From a virus: a stretch of 24,164 bases of DNA. Positions 1 to 7,874 of the stretch are shown here, one piece after another. Under the pieces are notes generated by a model, which was not told the DNA's origin, did not search any database, and saw only the letters and a list, made by a program, of their open reading frames with translations. The position numbers and the translations under genes are program-made. The stretch spans positions 1-24,164 of the IMG/VR virus record IMGVR_UViG_3300037961_000016; one strand, 5' to 3'. Position 1 is the first letter of the stretch; each line of letters begins with the position of its first letter.

Positions 1-228
1 TACGACAACTACCACTCAAAACCCAAGCAAAAGAAAAACCGAGCCAAACGTAACGCGGCCAGAGCCGCAATGAGCGACGCGGGCAGGGTTAGCAAGGGTG
101 ATGGCAAGGACGTAGCTCACAAAAAGCCCTTGGCAAAGGGTGGGTCAAACAAGAAAAGTAACCTCAAGGTTGCATCACCGTCGAAAAACAGATCATTCGC
201 CAGAACCAAGAAAGCACGGATGGCATGA
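1..228 (+). CDS. HNH-endonuclease-like protein (C-terminal 75 aa; 5' end outside window)
   Basis: Frame 1 is open from the first base to the TGA at 226-228; the true start lies upstream. The visible part is very basic and carries an HNH-like core: 'DVAHKKPL' (H40), 'GGSNKKSNLKV' (N54) and 'KNRSFAR' (N63). Small HNH proteins often sit directly upstream of phage terminase genes, where they can act in cos or headful cutting together with TerL; that is established for some phages, and its role here is inferred. The residue before the catalytic-type His is Ala39, where the classical motif usually has Asp, Glu or His, so the metal site may be altered. The stop is immediately followed by the terL ATG. 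Classification is fairly confident; activity is uncertain. Confidence 0.7.
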   Translation, partial: YDNYHSKPKQKKNRAKRNAARAAMSDAGRVSKGDGKDVAHKKPLAKGGSNKKSNLKVASPSKNRSFARTKKARMA

Positions 229-1737
229 ATGTCAGAACTGATTACGCCGGAGGTCGCCAAGCGACTTAAAGGCGCAAGCCCCGAGATGAAGCTCAGGGCC
301 GCAGAGATACTTAGCCAAATCGAACAGGCCAAGCGGGTTGAGTCCGCTCAAAGCACCTTCATGGGCTTTGTGAAGCACATGTGGCCAGCCTTCATTGAGG
401 GACGGCACCATAAGATTATGGCTGAGGCGTTTGAGAAAATCGCCAGAGGTGAGCTGAAGCGGCTGATTATTAATATGCCGCCTCGACACACCAAGTCTGA
501 GTTTGCTTCTTACTTGTTACCTGCATGGTTTCTTGGCCAGTATCCCGGCAAGAAAATCATTCAGACGGCACACACTGCTGAGTTATCAGTAGGATTTGGC
601 CGGAAGGTGAGAAACCTTGTGGACGCGGAAGACTTCAAAGCAGTCTTTCCGGATCTACAGCTACGGGCAGACTCAAAAGCGGCGGGACGCTGGAGCACCA
701 ACAAGAACGGCGAATACTTCGCTATTGGTGTCGGCGGTGCCGTGACGGGTAAAGGTGCTGACCTGCTCATCATCGACGACCCACATTCAGAACAGGAAGG
801 GCAGTCCGGAGATCCTGCGGTATTCGACAGGACGTATGAATGGTACACCTCCGGCCCTCGTCAGCGTCTTCAGCCGGGAGGCGCTATCGTAGTGGTGATG
901 ACCCGCTGGCACATGCGGGATCTGACCGGCAAGATTATTAAATCCTCTGCTCAGCGCGTTGGTAGCGATGAGTGGGAGGTTATTGAGTTTCCGGCAATCA
1001 TGCCATCGGGCAATCCCCTGTGGCCTGAGTTCTGGAGCAAAACAGAGCTAGAAGCTCTGCGTAGTGAACTACCCGCTTCCAAGTGGAGCGCACAATACCA
1101 GCAAAACCCAACGTCCGAAGAGGGCGCACTTATCAAGCGTGAGTGGTGGCGAGAGTGGGACATGGATCGTCCTCCCCCTTGTGAATTTATCATTCAGTCG
1201 TGGGACACGGCGTTTTTGAAAACGCAACGCTCTGACTATTCAGCTTGCACAACGTGGGGCGTGTTTTACACACCCGACGACGAAGGGGTTACTAAACCCA
1301 ATATCATCCTACTGGATGCCTATAAAGAACGTCTTGAGTTTCCAGAACTCAAGCGCAAAGCCTATGAGCTGTGGGCTGAAATGCAACCAGATGCATTCAT
1401 CGTGGAAGCTAAAGCGGCAGGGATGCCATTAATTTTTGAGCTACGGGCTATGGGGATTCCGGTTGCGGAATACACGCCATCCCGTGGTAATGACAAGATA
1501 GCGAGAGTGAATGCTGTTGCTGACTTGTTTGCGTCGGGCGTCGTTTGGGCGCCGCAGACCAGATTCGCGGAAGAGGTTATCCAAGAATTTGCATCGTTCC
1601 CATCAGGCGAACATGACGATTTAGTGGACTCTTCCACGCAGGCACTACTCAGATTCCGTCAGGGAGGGTTTCTCTCTCTACACACTGACGAAGAAGATGA
1701 GCCAGTGGACTACGGTAGAAGGGGAGATTATTACTAA
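229..1737 (+). CDS. terL: Terminase large subunit
   Basis: This is the ATPase and nuclease that pumps and cuts phage DNA at the portal. The N-terminal ATPase domain shows a Walker A-like loop 'MPPRHTKS' (residues 83-90), Walker B 'LLIIDDPHSE' (179-188) and a coupling motif 'VVVMTRWH' (221-228). The C-terminal RNase H-like nuclease shows 'WDTAF' (Asp326), 'VEAKAAG' (Glu393) and 'HDDLVD' (462-467), the expected acidic cluster. At 502 aa it is full length. The ATG directly follows the stop of the HNH-like gene and the next gene begins right after its TAA, so the packaging genes appear cotranscribed. No small terminase subunit is visible; it is probably upstream of the window. Confidence 0.97.
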   Translation: MSELITPEVAKRLKGASPEMKLRAAEILSQIEQAKRVESAQSTFMGFVKHMWPAFIEGRHHKIMAEAFEKIARGELKRLIINMPPRHTKSEFASYLLPAWFLGQYPGKKIIQTAHTAELSVGFGRKVRNLVDAEDFKAVFPDLQLRADSKAAGRWSTNKNGEYFAIGVGGAVTGKGADLLIIDDPHSEQEGQSGDPAVFDRTYEWYTSGPRQRLQPGGAIVVVMTRWHMRDLTGKIIKSSAQRVGSDEWEVIEFPAIMPSGNPLWPEFWSKTELEALRSELPASKWSAQYQQNPTSEEGALIKREWWREWDMDRPPPCEFIIQSWDTAFLKTQRSDYSACTTWGVFYTPDDEGVTKPNIILLDAYKERLEFPELKRKAYELWAEMQPDAFIVEAKAAGMPLIFELRAMGIPVAEYTPSRGNDKIARVNAVADLFASGVVWAPQTRFAEEVIQEFASFPSGEHDDLVDSSTQALLRFRQGGFLSLHTDEEDEPVDYGRRGDYY

Positions 1738-2433
1738 ATGGCTTTCTTGCAGAGCAACATCCCGCACTTCAAGTGTTGGGTGCGGCGTGAATACACGCAC
1801 AACCACCAAAAATATCATGGCGAGTTTCTTCATGCGATGGCGATTGCCGTCACCACAATGCCATGCCGATGCCTGAGTTTTCAGGTCATCTTCACTGGCG
1901 CCGAGACCTACGACAACGACGACCCGAATGTTCACGGTGGCGCGATGTGGGCAAGAATGCCGATTACTGCGCTGGTAGCCGACACCCCATTTGAGGAGTG
2001 GCCGGAGCCAATGCCGGTATACGCGGCCCAGCCTTGGGACTGCTCTTCTCGCGAACACGCAGTGTATGTCCTTGAGAGGGCAACCCCGTGTCCGTGGATG
2101 GCAAAAATTGACGGCGAGTTTTATCCCGCCAAGTACATGTTCACGGTGGATTACACCGATAGCGAGATTGCGGACGATCCGGCACAGCACAAGCAAAGCC
2201 ATGTAATGGAATTGCTGGATGCGGGTCCGTGGACTGGAAACATAGTGGCACTGCCAAACAACCGAGTCAGGGTGACACACCCAGCTTGGTTTGAGGCAGG
2301 TGAAGGGGCGCCCGACTTTAGGCCGTCACAGCATATCCACTATTCAAAATCGGACCTTGATTACACGCTAGATGTGAATCGAGTCTTTAACAACATTTAC
2401 GCAGGTGACGAGCATGATGAAGAAAACATCTAA
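1738..2433 (+). CDS. Conserved phage protein of unknown function, His/Cys-bearing (231 aa)
   Basis: I cannot name this protein; I have the impression of relatives beside terminase in uncultured marine phages. It is soluble-looking, with no signal peptide or membrane segment, and rich in Trp, Pro and His. The N-terminus has Cys13 followed by a His cluster ('THNHQKYHGEF', 20-30), then a 'CRC' pair (43-45), Cys102 and Cys118, an arrangement that could bind metal although no named zinc-finger pattern fits. The C-terminus is acidic. It starts directly after the terL stop and its last bases overlap the next gene. The position between TerL and portal suggests a packaging or head role, by inference only. 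Confidence 0.75.
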   Translation: MAFLQSNIPHFKCWVRREYTHNHQKYHGEFLHAMAIAVTTMPCRCLSFQVIFTGAETYDNDDPNVHGGAMWARMPITALVADTPFEEWPEPMPVYAAQPWDCSSREHAVYVLERATPCPWMAKIDGEFYPAKYMFTVDYTDSEIADDPAQHKQSHVMELLDAGPWTGNIVALPNNRVRVTHPAWFEAGEGAPDFRPSQHIHYSKSDLDYTLDVNRVFNNIYAGDEHDEENI

Positions 2434-2662
2434 GATGTATGCCGGTGGTGGACGCATGAAGTCCAAGGGCTATGCGAATGGCGGCAAGCTGAAGATGGTC
2501 AAGAACAAGGATGGCGAGGAAGTGCCATTCTTTGCGGCTGACGGCAAAGGCAAAATGAAGGCCGGCGGCATGGTTCCCAAGACCAAAGGTTATTTTAAGG
2601 GCGGCAAGACTATGGCCTCTAAGATGGCCACCAAGGGTGGAAAGCGAGGCGGCAAGGGCTAG
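2414..2662 (+). CDS. Lys/Gly-rich mini-protein (82 aa)
   Basis: A small, strongly basic, low-complexity protein built from repeated aromatic-Gly-Gly-Lys blocks ('YAGGGRMK', 'GYANGGKLK', 'GYFKGGK', 'KGGKRGGKG'). The ATG at 2414 is preferred over a GTG at 2405 because AGGTGA (2403-2408) lies five bases upstream of it; this start overlaps the end of the preceding gene. No enzyme motif is present. It resembles in composition the mini-proteins at 9829-10576. It may bind DNA or be packaged in the head, but that is inference. It ends two bases before the portal start. Confidence 0.75.
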   Translation: MMKKTSKMYAGGGRMKSKGYANGGKLKMVKNKDGEEVPFFAADGKGKMKAGGMVPKTKGYFKGGKTMASKMATKGGKRGGKG

Positions 2663-2664
2663 AT

Positions 2665-5106
2665 ATGGCCATTGATCGGGCGCTGGGCGCCGACATGCCG
2701 AGTCCAGATGAGTCTAGTCTGGAAATAGTGATCGAAAACCCGGAATCAGTCGGGATTTTCGATGAAGACGGCGGGATGATGATTGACTTCGATCCGGACG
2801 CCGCTGAGCTTCTGGGCGCACGTCACGACTCCAACCTTGTTGATTACTTGTCAGATGGAGAGCTTGATGCGCTATCAGCCGAACTAGTCTCCGCGTTTGA
2901 TGCTGACCGCAACAGCCGAGCAGACTGGGAAGATTCTTACATCCGTGGTCTGGATCTGCTGGGTCTAAAGTTTGAGGATCGGTCTACGCCGTGGGAAGGC
3001 GCGTGTGGTGTGTTCCACCCTATGCTTTCTGAGGCAGTTATCCGCTTCCAAGCGCAGACAATCCAAGAGGTATACCCCGCTAGCGGCCCTGTTAAGACCA
3101 CTATCGTGGGCAAGCTCGACGATGAAAAGAGCAAGCAAGCGCACCGCGTACAGAACTACCTGAACTACCTCATCACCCAGAGGATGACGGAGTACAGGAC
3201 GGAGACCGAGAAGCTGTTGTTCTCCCTGCCCATTGCAGGCTCGGCATTCCGTAAGGTGTACTACGACCCCAGCATGGGGCGCCCATGCGCGATGTTTGTT
3301 CCAGCGGAAGATTTTGTTGTGAGCTATGGCGCATCAGACCTCTCAACGTGCGAGCGTGCCACTCATGTGATGAAGCGCACCGCCAACGAGATTCGCAAAT
3401 TGCAGGTCGCTGGGTTTTATATCGACGTAGACCTGCCCCCGCCAGCACCTGACTTGTCAGAAATACAAGCCAAGTACAACAGGCTGACTGGCGACTCTGA
3501 GAATTATGAGTATGACAGCAGGCACACCCTGCTGGAGATGCAGGTAGATATTGACCTGCCCGGTTTTGAGGATACAGATAAGGGAGAGCCTACTGGGATC
3601 GCTCTGCCCTACATTGTTACGATTGACAAGTCATCTAGAACGATCCTGTCAATCCGACGCAACTGGCACGAAGGCGACGACAAGAAGATGCGGCGTGAGC
3701 ACTATGTTCACTACCAGTATCTGCCGGGGCTTGGGTTCTACGGCTTTGGTCTAGTCCACATGATTGGTGGACTGTCCAAGTCAGCAACCGCAATCCTGCG
3801 ACAGCTTGTTGATTCCGGAACCCTGTCGAATCTTCCCGGCGGTCTCAAGTCTCGCGGCTTGCGAATCAAGGGCGACGACACGCCGATCATGCCGGGAGAG
3901 TTTAGGGATGTTGATGTGCCGAGTGGCGCAATCAGGGACAACATCTCCTTCCTGCCATACAAGGAGCCAAGCGGCGTCCTGTATCAGTTGCTGGGCGACA
4001 TCGTGCAAGAAGGTCGCAGGTTCGCATCAGCCGCAGATGTCAAAGCATCCGATATTAACGGCGAAGCCCCTGTAGGCACCACGCTTGCTGTGCTTGAGCG
4101 CGAAATGAAGGTGCTGAGCGCGGTACAAAGCCGTGTTCATCACGCCGTGTCTAGAGAGCTAAGCATCCTGTCGGGGCTGGTAAAAGACTACGGACCAGAG
4201 GTTTATCCCTACGACCTAGAGGCTGGCCCTCTGGTGGCGGCAGACTTCGATGACCGCGTAGACATTATCCCTGTCAGCGACCCCAATGCGGGGACAATGG
4301 CACAGCGCATCATGCAGTATCAGGCGGCGTTGCAACTGGCGTCTCAGGCGCCTCAGATTTATGACGTGCCACTGCTACATCGACAGATGCTAGAGGTGCT
4401 GGGCATTCAAGACGCAGACAAGGTTGTGCCGCTTGAAGATGACATCAAGCCGACCGATCCAGTCAGCGAGAACATGAACATCATCAACGGTGAGCCGGTT
4501 AAGGCGTTTATTTATCAGGACCATGAAGCGCATATCCAAGTGCACATGTCCCTGATAGAGAACCCCGAACTCATGGGATTGATGGAGAAGAGCCCAACGG
4601 CAGGTGCAATTCAAGCGGCTCTGGCCGCGCATATCGCAGAGCACGTTGCCTTTGAGTATCGCGCCAAGATTGAGCGCGAACTGGGCGTTGAGCTTCCGCC
4701 TCCGGGCGAGCCTCTGCCAGAAGACATTGAGTTCCGCCTTGCCAAGCTGGTTGCTCCGGCGGCGGCTCAGGTCACAGGCAAGGCTCAAATGATGGCGCAA
4801 GCCGAGCAGAATGCTGAGATGCAGGAAGATCCTGTTATCCAGATGCAACAGAAAGAGTTGCAAATCAAAGAGCTATCGGCGCAAGCCAAGGCTCAGGCAG
4901 AAATGGCCAAGATACAGGCTGATCTGCAAAAGGCCCAAGGAAAGGCCGTACTTGACATGGAAAAACTCCAGACTTCAGAGCGCATTGAAGCGGCAAAGAT
5001 TGCGGCGAAGATGAAGGCGTCTGAAGACAGCAACCGCTCTCGCGAAGAGATCGAAGGGTTTAAGTCAGGATTCAATCTGGTGAGAGACCTGATCGACGAT
5101 GAGTGA
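2665..5106 (+). CDS. Portal protein (P22-like, 813 aa)
   Basis: This is the dodecameric ring at the packaging vertex through which TerL loads DNA. Portal character is shown by 'DWEDSYIRGLDLLG' and 'STPWEGACGVFHPM' near residues 90-120, by its position after terL, and by its large size. From about residue 693 to the end the chain becomes Gln/Ala/Lys/Glu-rich and coiled-coil-like ('QMQQKELQIKEL', 'AKIAAKMKASE'), comparable to the long C-terminal barrel of P22-type portals. The first 60 residues are acidic. The gene overlaps the following small gene by eight bases. No frameshift is seen. The assignment is confident from context and recalled family sequence. Confidence 0.92.
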   Translation: MAIDRALGADMPSPDESSLEIVIENPESVGIFDEDGGMMIDFDPDAAELLGARHDSNLVDYLSDGELDALSAELVSAFDADRNSRADWEDSYIRGLDLLGLKFEDRSTPWEGACGVFHPMLSEAVIRFQAQTIQEVYPASGPVKTTIVGKLDDEKSKQAHRVQNYLNYLITQRMTEYRTETEKLLFSLPIAGSAFRKVYYDPSMGRPCAMFVPAEDFVVSYGASDLSTCERATHVMKRTANEIRKLQVAGFYIDVDLPPPAPDLSEIQAKYNRLTGDSENYEYDSRHTLLEMQVDIDLPGFEDTDKGEPTGIALPYIVTIDKSSRTILSIRRNWHEGDDKKMRREHYVHYQYLPGLGFYGFGLVHMIGGLSKSATAILRQLVDSGTLSNLPGGLKSRGLRIKGDDTPIMPGEFRDVDVPSGAIRDNISFLPYKEPSGVLYQLLGDIVQEGRRFASAADVKASDINGEAPVGTTLAVLEREMKVLSAVQSRVHHAVSRELSILSGLVKDYGPEVYPYDLEAGPLVAADFDDRVDIIPVSDPNAGTMAQRIMQYQAALQLASQAPQIYDVPLLHRQMLEVLGIQDADKVVPLEDDIKPTDPVSENMNIINGEPVKAFIYQDHEAHIQVHMSLIENPELMGLMEKSPTAGAIQAALAAHIAEHVAFEYRAKIERELGVELPPPGEPLPEDIEFRLAKLVAPAAAQVTGKAQMMAQAEQNAEMQEDPVIQMQQKELQIKELSAQAKAQAEMAKIQADLQKAQGKAVLDMEKLQTSERIEAAKIAAKMKASEDSNRSREEIEGFKSGFNLVRDLIDDE

Positions 5107-5299
5107 GCGTGCTACCAATAACTTGTTAGCGGCACTACAGCAACAACTCCGAGACCACATGAATGAGGTAACGGACCATGTAGCTGGCGGCGGCTGTAAA
5201 GACATGAATGATTATTCTCGTTGTACCGGCATTATCGAAGGCTTGGCCTATGCCGAACGCGAGCTTCTCGACCTCAACAAGAGGATGGATCGAGACTAG
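5099..5299 (+). CDS. Small hypothetical phage protein (66 aa)
   Basis: Starts inside the portal gene (ATGAGTGA overlap), which supports translational coupling. It looks all-helical: an N-terminal helix with Gln-Gln-Gln ('LLAALQQQLRDHMNEV'), a short loop 'AGGGCKDMNDYSRCTG' with two Cys, and a second helix ending in 'LLDLNKRMDRD'. It has no membrane segment. Small helical proteins with a Cys/Tyr loop occur between portal and scaffold genes in many phages; their function is unknown. It could be a head-assembly accessory. A structured 64-base gap follows it. Confidence 0.75.
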   Translation: MSERATNNLLAALQQQLRDHMNEVTDHVAGGGCKDMNDYSRCTGIIEGLAYAERELLDLNKRMDRD

Positions 5300-5302
5300 T
5301 TT

Positions 5303-5338
5303 CGTTGCAGGAAGCAACGCAAGGCGACTCCGAACGCC
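5303..5338 (+). other. Two consecutive small hairpins upstream of the GroES-like gene
   Basis: In the 64-base gap between two genes, CGTTGC (5303-5308) pairs with GCAACG (5314-5319) around the loop AGGAA, and GGCG (5323-5326) can pair with CGCC (5335-5338). No U-run follows, so these do not look like a terminator. They may be an mRNA processing or translation-control element, or chance. Confidence 0.4.
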
Positions 5339-5363
5339 AATCTTCGGTGCAAGGATGTGAAAC

Positions 5364-5717
5364 ATGACGGAAGAGCCAAAGAAGGCGAGTCAACTTCCAG
5401 AACCCCAAGGTTACAAACTACTTATCGCACTGCCAGAGCCTGACGAAAAAACGGAAGGCGGCATCCTCAAGGCGGCTGAAACACTCAAGGTGGAAGAGAT
5501 TGGCTCCATCTGTGGATTCGTTTTGAAGATGGGCGCAGACGCTTACAAGGACGAGAAGCGGTTTCCCAATGGCGCTTACTGCCAAGAGGGAGACTGGGTT
5601 CTTATGCGTTCTTATAGCGGCACCAGATTCAAGGTGCACGGTAAGGAGTTTCGATTAATCAATGATGACAGCGTAGAGGCAGTCGTCGAAGACCCGAGGG
5701 GGATTGAGAAGGTATGA
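5364..5717 (+). CDS. GroES-like co-chaperonin (Cpn10), 117 aa
   Basis: GroES subunits cap the GroEL cage with a mobile loop that docks on GroEL. This protein has the expected beta-barrel opening ('GYKLLIALP', 16-24), a mobile-loop segment with the docking tripeptide 'GGIL' (32-35, compare GGIV in bacterial GroES), the strand 'GSICGFVLKMG' (48-58), 'EGDWVLMR' (75-82) and a closing strand 'FRLINDDSVEAVV'. It is slightly longer than the usual ~97 aa because of N- and C-terminal extensions. A weak SD (AAGGATG) precedes it, and its stop overlaps the scaffold start (ATGA). T4 gp31 is the known phage precedent; placement beside scaffold and capsid genes suggests help with capsid folding by host GroEL. 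Confidence 0.88.
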   Translation: MTEEPKKASQLPEPQGYKLLIALPEPDEKTEGGILKAAETLKVEEIGSICGFVLKMGADAYKDEKRFPNGAYCQEGDWVLMRSYSGTRFKVHGKEFRLINDDSVEAVVEDPRGIEKV

Positions 5718-6772
5718 GCGAAGAGCAAACAGAAATGGAACAGTCATCCATGTCTGCTGAGGATAAGTTCCTCGGTGTGCGGACGACAATCGGCAAAAAA
5801 GCTGATGAAGAAAGTTCCGATCCAAACATGGACATCGAAGTTGTTGACGACCGGGAGCCAGAGGATCGCAGACCGATTGCGAAGGCCAAAGACTCCAAGG
5901 ACGATGACGGCGATGACGAGCTTCAAGGCTATGGCGACAAAGTCAAGAAGCGCATCAACAAGCTCCGTTATGAACAGCATCAAGAGCGGCGCCTGCGTGA
6001 AGACGCAGAGCGTATGCGCGAGGAAGCAGTCAAGGTAGCCCAGCAATATGCTGAGCAAAACCGAGAGCTTCAGCGTGTGCTTCATCAGGGCGAGGGCGCA
6101 CTGCTAACCCAGTCAGAGCAACGTGCAGAAATGGCGATGGCTCAGGCAGAGATGGCATACCGCCAAGCGGTGGAGGAAGGCAATACTGACAAGCAGGTTG
6201 AGGCTCAAAAGGCCATGACTAATGCCCAGTATGATCTTGGACAAGTTACTCAGCAGAGCAATGAGTACAAGAAGCGCCGGCCAATGCCAAATGAGGCTGA
6301 ACTCGCGAAGCAACAGGAAGCATTCAAACGCCAGCAAGCGGAACAACAGCAGGCGCAAACACCGCAGGTCAGACAGCCTAGCGAAAAAGCCCTAGCATGG
6401 GCTGAGAGTAACAAGTGGTTTCAGTCAGAAGACCACATGGAAATGACCGCGTATGCCTACGGCGTACATGAGAAAATGATCCGTCAAGAAGGGATTGACC
6501 CTGAGTCTGACGATTATTACGAAGAGCTTGACCGGCGCGTGCAGGGCAAGTTCCCAGAATACTTTGGTGAAGAGAGTAGTGGCTCGACCGATGACTCCGA
6601 GAGTCCGGTCTCCTCGACTTCCCGAAGCCCCTCCGTGGTGGTGGCACCTTCCGCAAGGAACAACGGTGCCAAACCACGCAAAGTGAGGTTGAGCCGCACC
6701 CAAGTCGCACTCGCTAAGCGTCTTGGTCTTACACCTGAACAATATGCCAACCAGTTACTCAAGGAGAGTTAA
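5714..6772 (+). CDS. Putative capsid scaffolding protein (352 aa)
   Basis: Scaffold proteins template procapsid assembly and then leave the shell. The sequence fits: an acidic disordered N-terminus (1-70, 'DSKDDDGDDE'), a long charged coiled coil (about 75-215, rich in Glu/Gln/Arg/Ala), a Trp/Tyr segment ('WAESNKWFQSEDH' and 'DDYYEELDRRV', about 228-278), a Ser-rich linker, and a basic C-terminal helical hairpin ('RKVRLSRTQVALAKRLG' then 'TPEQYANQLL'), comparable in type to the capsid-binding end of P22 scaffold. It overlaps the GroES-like gene by four bases. No protease gene is seen next to it. Function is inferred from composition and position rather than a named domain. Confidence 0.8.
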   Translation: MSEEQTEMEQSSMSAEDKFLGVRTTIGKKADEESSDPNMDIEVVDDREPEDRRPIAKAKDSKDDDGDDELQGYGDKVKKRINKLRYEQHQERRLREDAERMREEAVKVAQQYAEQNRELQRVLHQGEGALLTQSEQRAEMAMAQAEMAYRQAVEEGNTDKQVEAQKAMTNAQYDLGQVTQQSNEYKKRRPMPNEAELAKQQEAFKRQQAEQQQAQTPQVRQPSEKALAWAESNKWFQSEDHMEMTAYAYGVHEKMIRQEGIDPESDDYYEELDRRVQGKFPEYFGEESSGSTDDSESPVSSTSRSPSVVVAPSARNNGAKPRKVRLSRTQVALAKRLGLTPEQYANQLLKES

Positions 6773-6774
6773 TC

Positions 6775-7227
6775 ATGGCTGAAGAGCGCACAGCGCGGGC
6801 GGCAGAAGCCCGAGAGGTAGAAGAACGTCCATCTGATTCATGGTTGCCTGCATCCGTACTACCAAATCCAGATCCGCAAGACGGATGGGTTTTCCGGTGG
6901 ATACGAACAAGCACCTTGGGTCATGCAGACAACACCAATGTCTCTCAGAAGTTCAGAGAAGGATGGGTTCCGGTGAAGGCCGAAGACCATCCGGAATTGA
7001 ACGTAATGTCTGACATTGACTCCCGTTTTGAGGGCAACATCGAGATTGGCGGCTTGCTTCTATGCAAGGCTCCGGCAGACAAGATGCAGGCCCGAGAGGA
7101 GCACTTCCAGCACATGGCGGCAAGCCAGATGGAGTCTGTGGACAACAACTTCCTCAAGCAAAACGATCCCCGAATGCCCGTTCTTAATCCAGAGCGGTCC
7201 ACTCGGACAACCTTTGGTCGAGACTGA
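6775..7227 (+). CDS. Conserved head-region protein (150 aa)
   Basis: Unrecognised by name. It begins two bases after the scaffold stop with a good SD (AAGGAGAG at the end of the scaffold gene). The N-terminus is charged and probably disordered (1-20). The centre has 'GWVFRWIRTS' and 'FREGWVPVKAEDHPEL', then 'FEGNIEIGGLLLCKAP' and a helix with Met/His/Gln ('AREEHFQHMAASQME'). The C-terminus 'RSTRTTFGRD' is basic. Short proteins of this type between scaffold and capsid genes are commonly minor head components; the role here is inferred. The stop codon sits inside a strong stem-loop (7219-7247). Confidence 0.7.
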   Translation: MAEERTARAAEAREVEERPSDSWLPASVLPNPDPQDGWVFRWIRTSTLGHADNTNVSQKFREGWVPVKAEDHPELNVMSDIDSRFEGNIEIGGLLLCKAPADKMQAREEHFQHMAASQMESVDNNFLKQNDPRMPVLNPERSTRTTFGRD

Positions 7228-7247
7228 TCCCGCAAGGGGTAGTCTCG
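7219..7247 (+). other. Strong GNRA-capped stem-loop spanning the stop codon
   Basis: CGAGACT (7219-7225) pairs with AGTCTCG (7241-7247); after one bulged G (7226), ATCCC (7227-7231) pairs with GGGGT (7236-7240), one G-U included. The loop is GCAA, a stable GNRA tetraloop. No clear U-tract follows, so it may be an mRNA-stabilising or processing structure or a weak terminator just upstream of the decoration and capsid genes. Confidence 0.6.
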
Positions 7248-7273
7248 GTTGTTAACTTTCAAGGAGAAAGGAA

Positions 7274-7861
7274 ATGGCTTCTTCAGCTACTCCAATGGGT
7301 GCAGAACCCGTAGGTACGCTCAGTGCCTCCGGTTCCTTCACCGGGAAGGTTCGCCATATTAAGATCGCCAACGCCTATGGCACGGATATCTTTTATGGTG
7401 ACTTCGTAAAACTGGTCGCCGCAGGCACCGTCGAGAAAGCCGCAGTAACAACTGCGGTTGTTGCAGGCACCGTCGGCATTTTTGTCGGCTGTTCCTACAC
7501 TGATCCCGGCACTAGTCAGCCGACCTTCAACCAGTACTTCCCTGCCTCAACTGCGGCGGATGACATCGTGGCTTATGTCGTTGATGATCCCAAGCTGTTG
7601 TTCCAGATGCAGGGTGATGGGTCTATCGCCCAAACAGGTCTGGGTAATAACGTATCGGCAGTCAGTACTGCTGGCTCAACTTCGATTGGCCGCAGTAAGA
7701 ATGCGCTTGACGCTTCTACGATTGCTACCACTAACTCGCTCCCACTTCGTATTGTAGACTTCGTGGACGGTCCCGATAGCGCGGCAGGTGATTCTTTCAC
7801 CGACTGTGTTGTGACCTACCTGCCACTTAGCCATGCTTACGAAACGAAGCTCGGCGTTTAA
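7274..7861 (+). CDS. Putative head decoration / capsid-associated protein (195 aa)
   Basis: A beta-rich, Ala/Thr/Ser/Val/Gly-rich, low-Lys protein that lies directly before the major capsid gene and has a strong SD (AAGGAGAAAGGAA). Visible segments are 'RHIKIANAYGTDIFYGDFV' (28-46), alternating hydrophobic strands 'VAGTVGIFVGCSY', and 'DDIVAYVVDDPKLLFQMQ'. It has no signal peptide, membrane segment or enzymatic motif. Proteins of this size and composition before the capsid gene are typically decoration or stabilising proteins; that is inference from position. The stop overlaps the perfect SD of the capsid gene, so the two are probably translated at matched, high levels. Confidence 0.72.
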   Translation: MASSATPMGAEPVGTLSASGSFTGKVRHIKIANAYGTDIFYGDFVKLVAAGTVEKAAVTTAVVAGTVGIFVGCSYTDPGTSQPTFNQYFPASTAADDIVAYVVDDPKLLFQMQGDGSIAQTGLGNNVSAVSTAGSTSIGRSKNALDASTIATTNSLPLRIVDFVDGPDSAAGDSFTDCVVTYLPLSHAYETKLGV

Positions 7862-7867
7862 GGAGGT
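7861..7867 (+). promoter_or_regulatory. Perfect Shine-Dalgarno of the major capsid gene
   Basis: AAGGAGGT (from 7860) sits seven bases before the ATG at 7875 and matches the full anti-SD sequence, the strongest ribosome site I noticed in the window. This fits the very high expression expected of a capsid gene. Confidence 0.85.
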
Positions 7868-7874
7868 CTAGGTA

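Noticed and set aside
1678-2280. A 200-aa open frame on the minus strand
   Set aside because: It overlaps terL and the 231-aa gene completely; all supported genes are on the + strand and its sequence has no domain.
4390-4863. A 157-aa minus-strand open frame in the portal gene
   Set aside because: An antisense shadow of the Gln/Ala/Glu-rich portal C-terminus.
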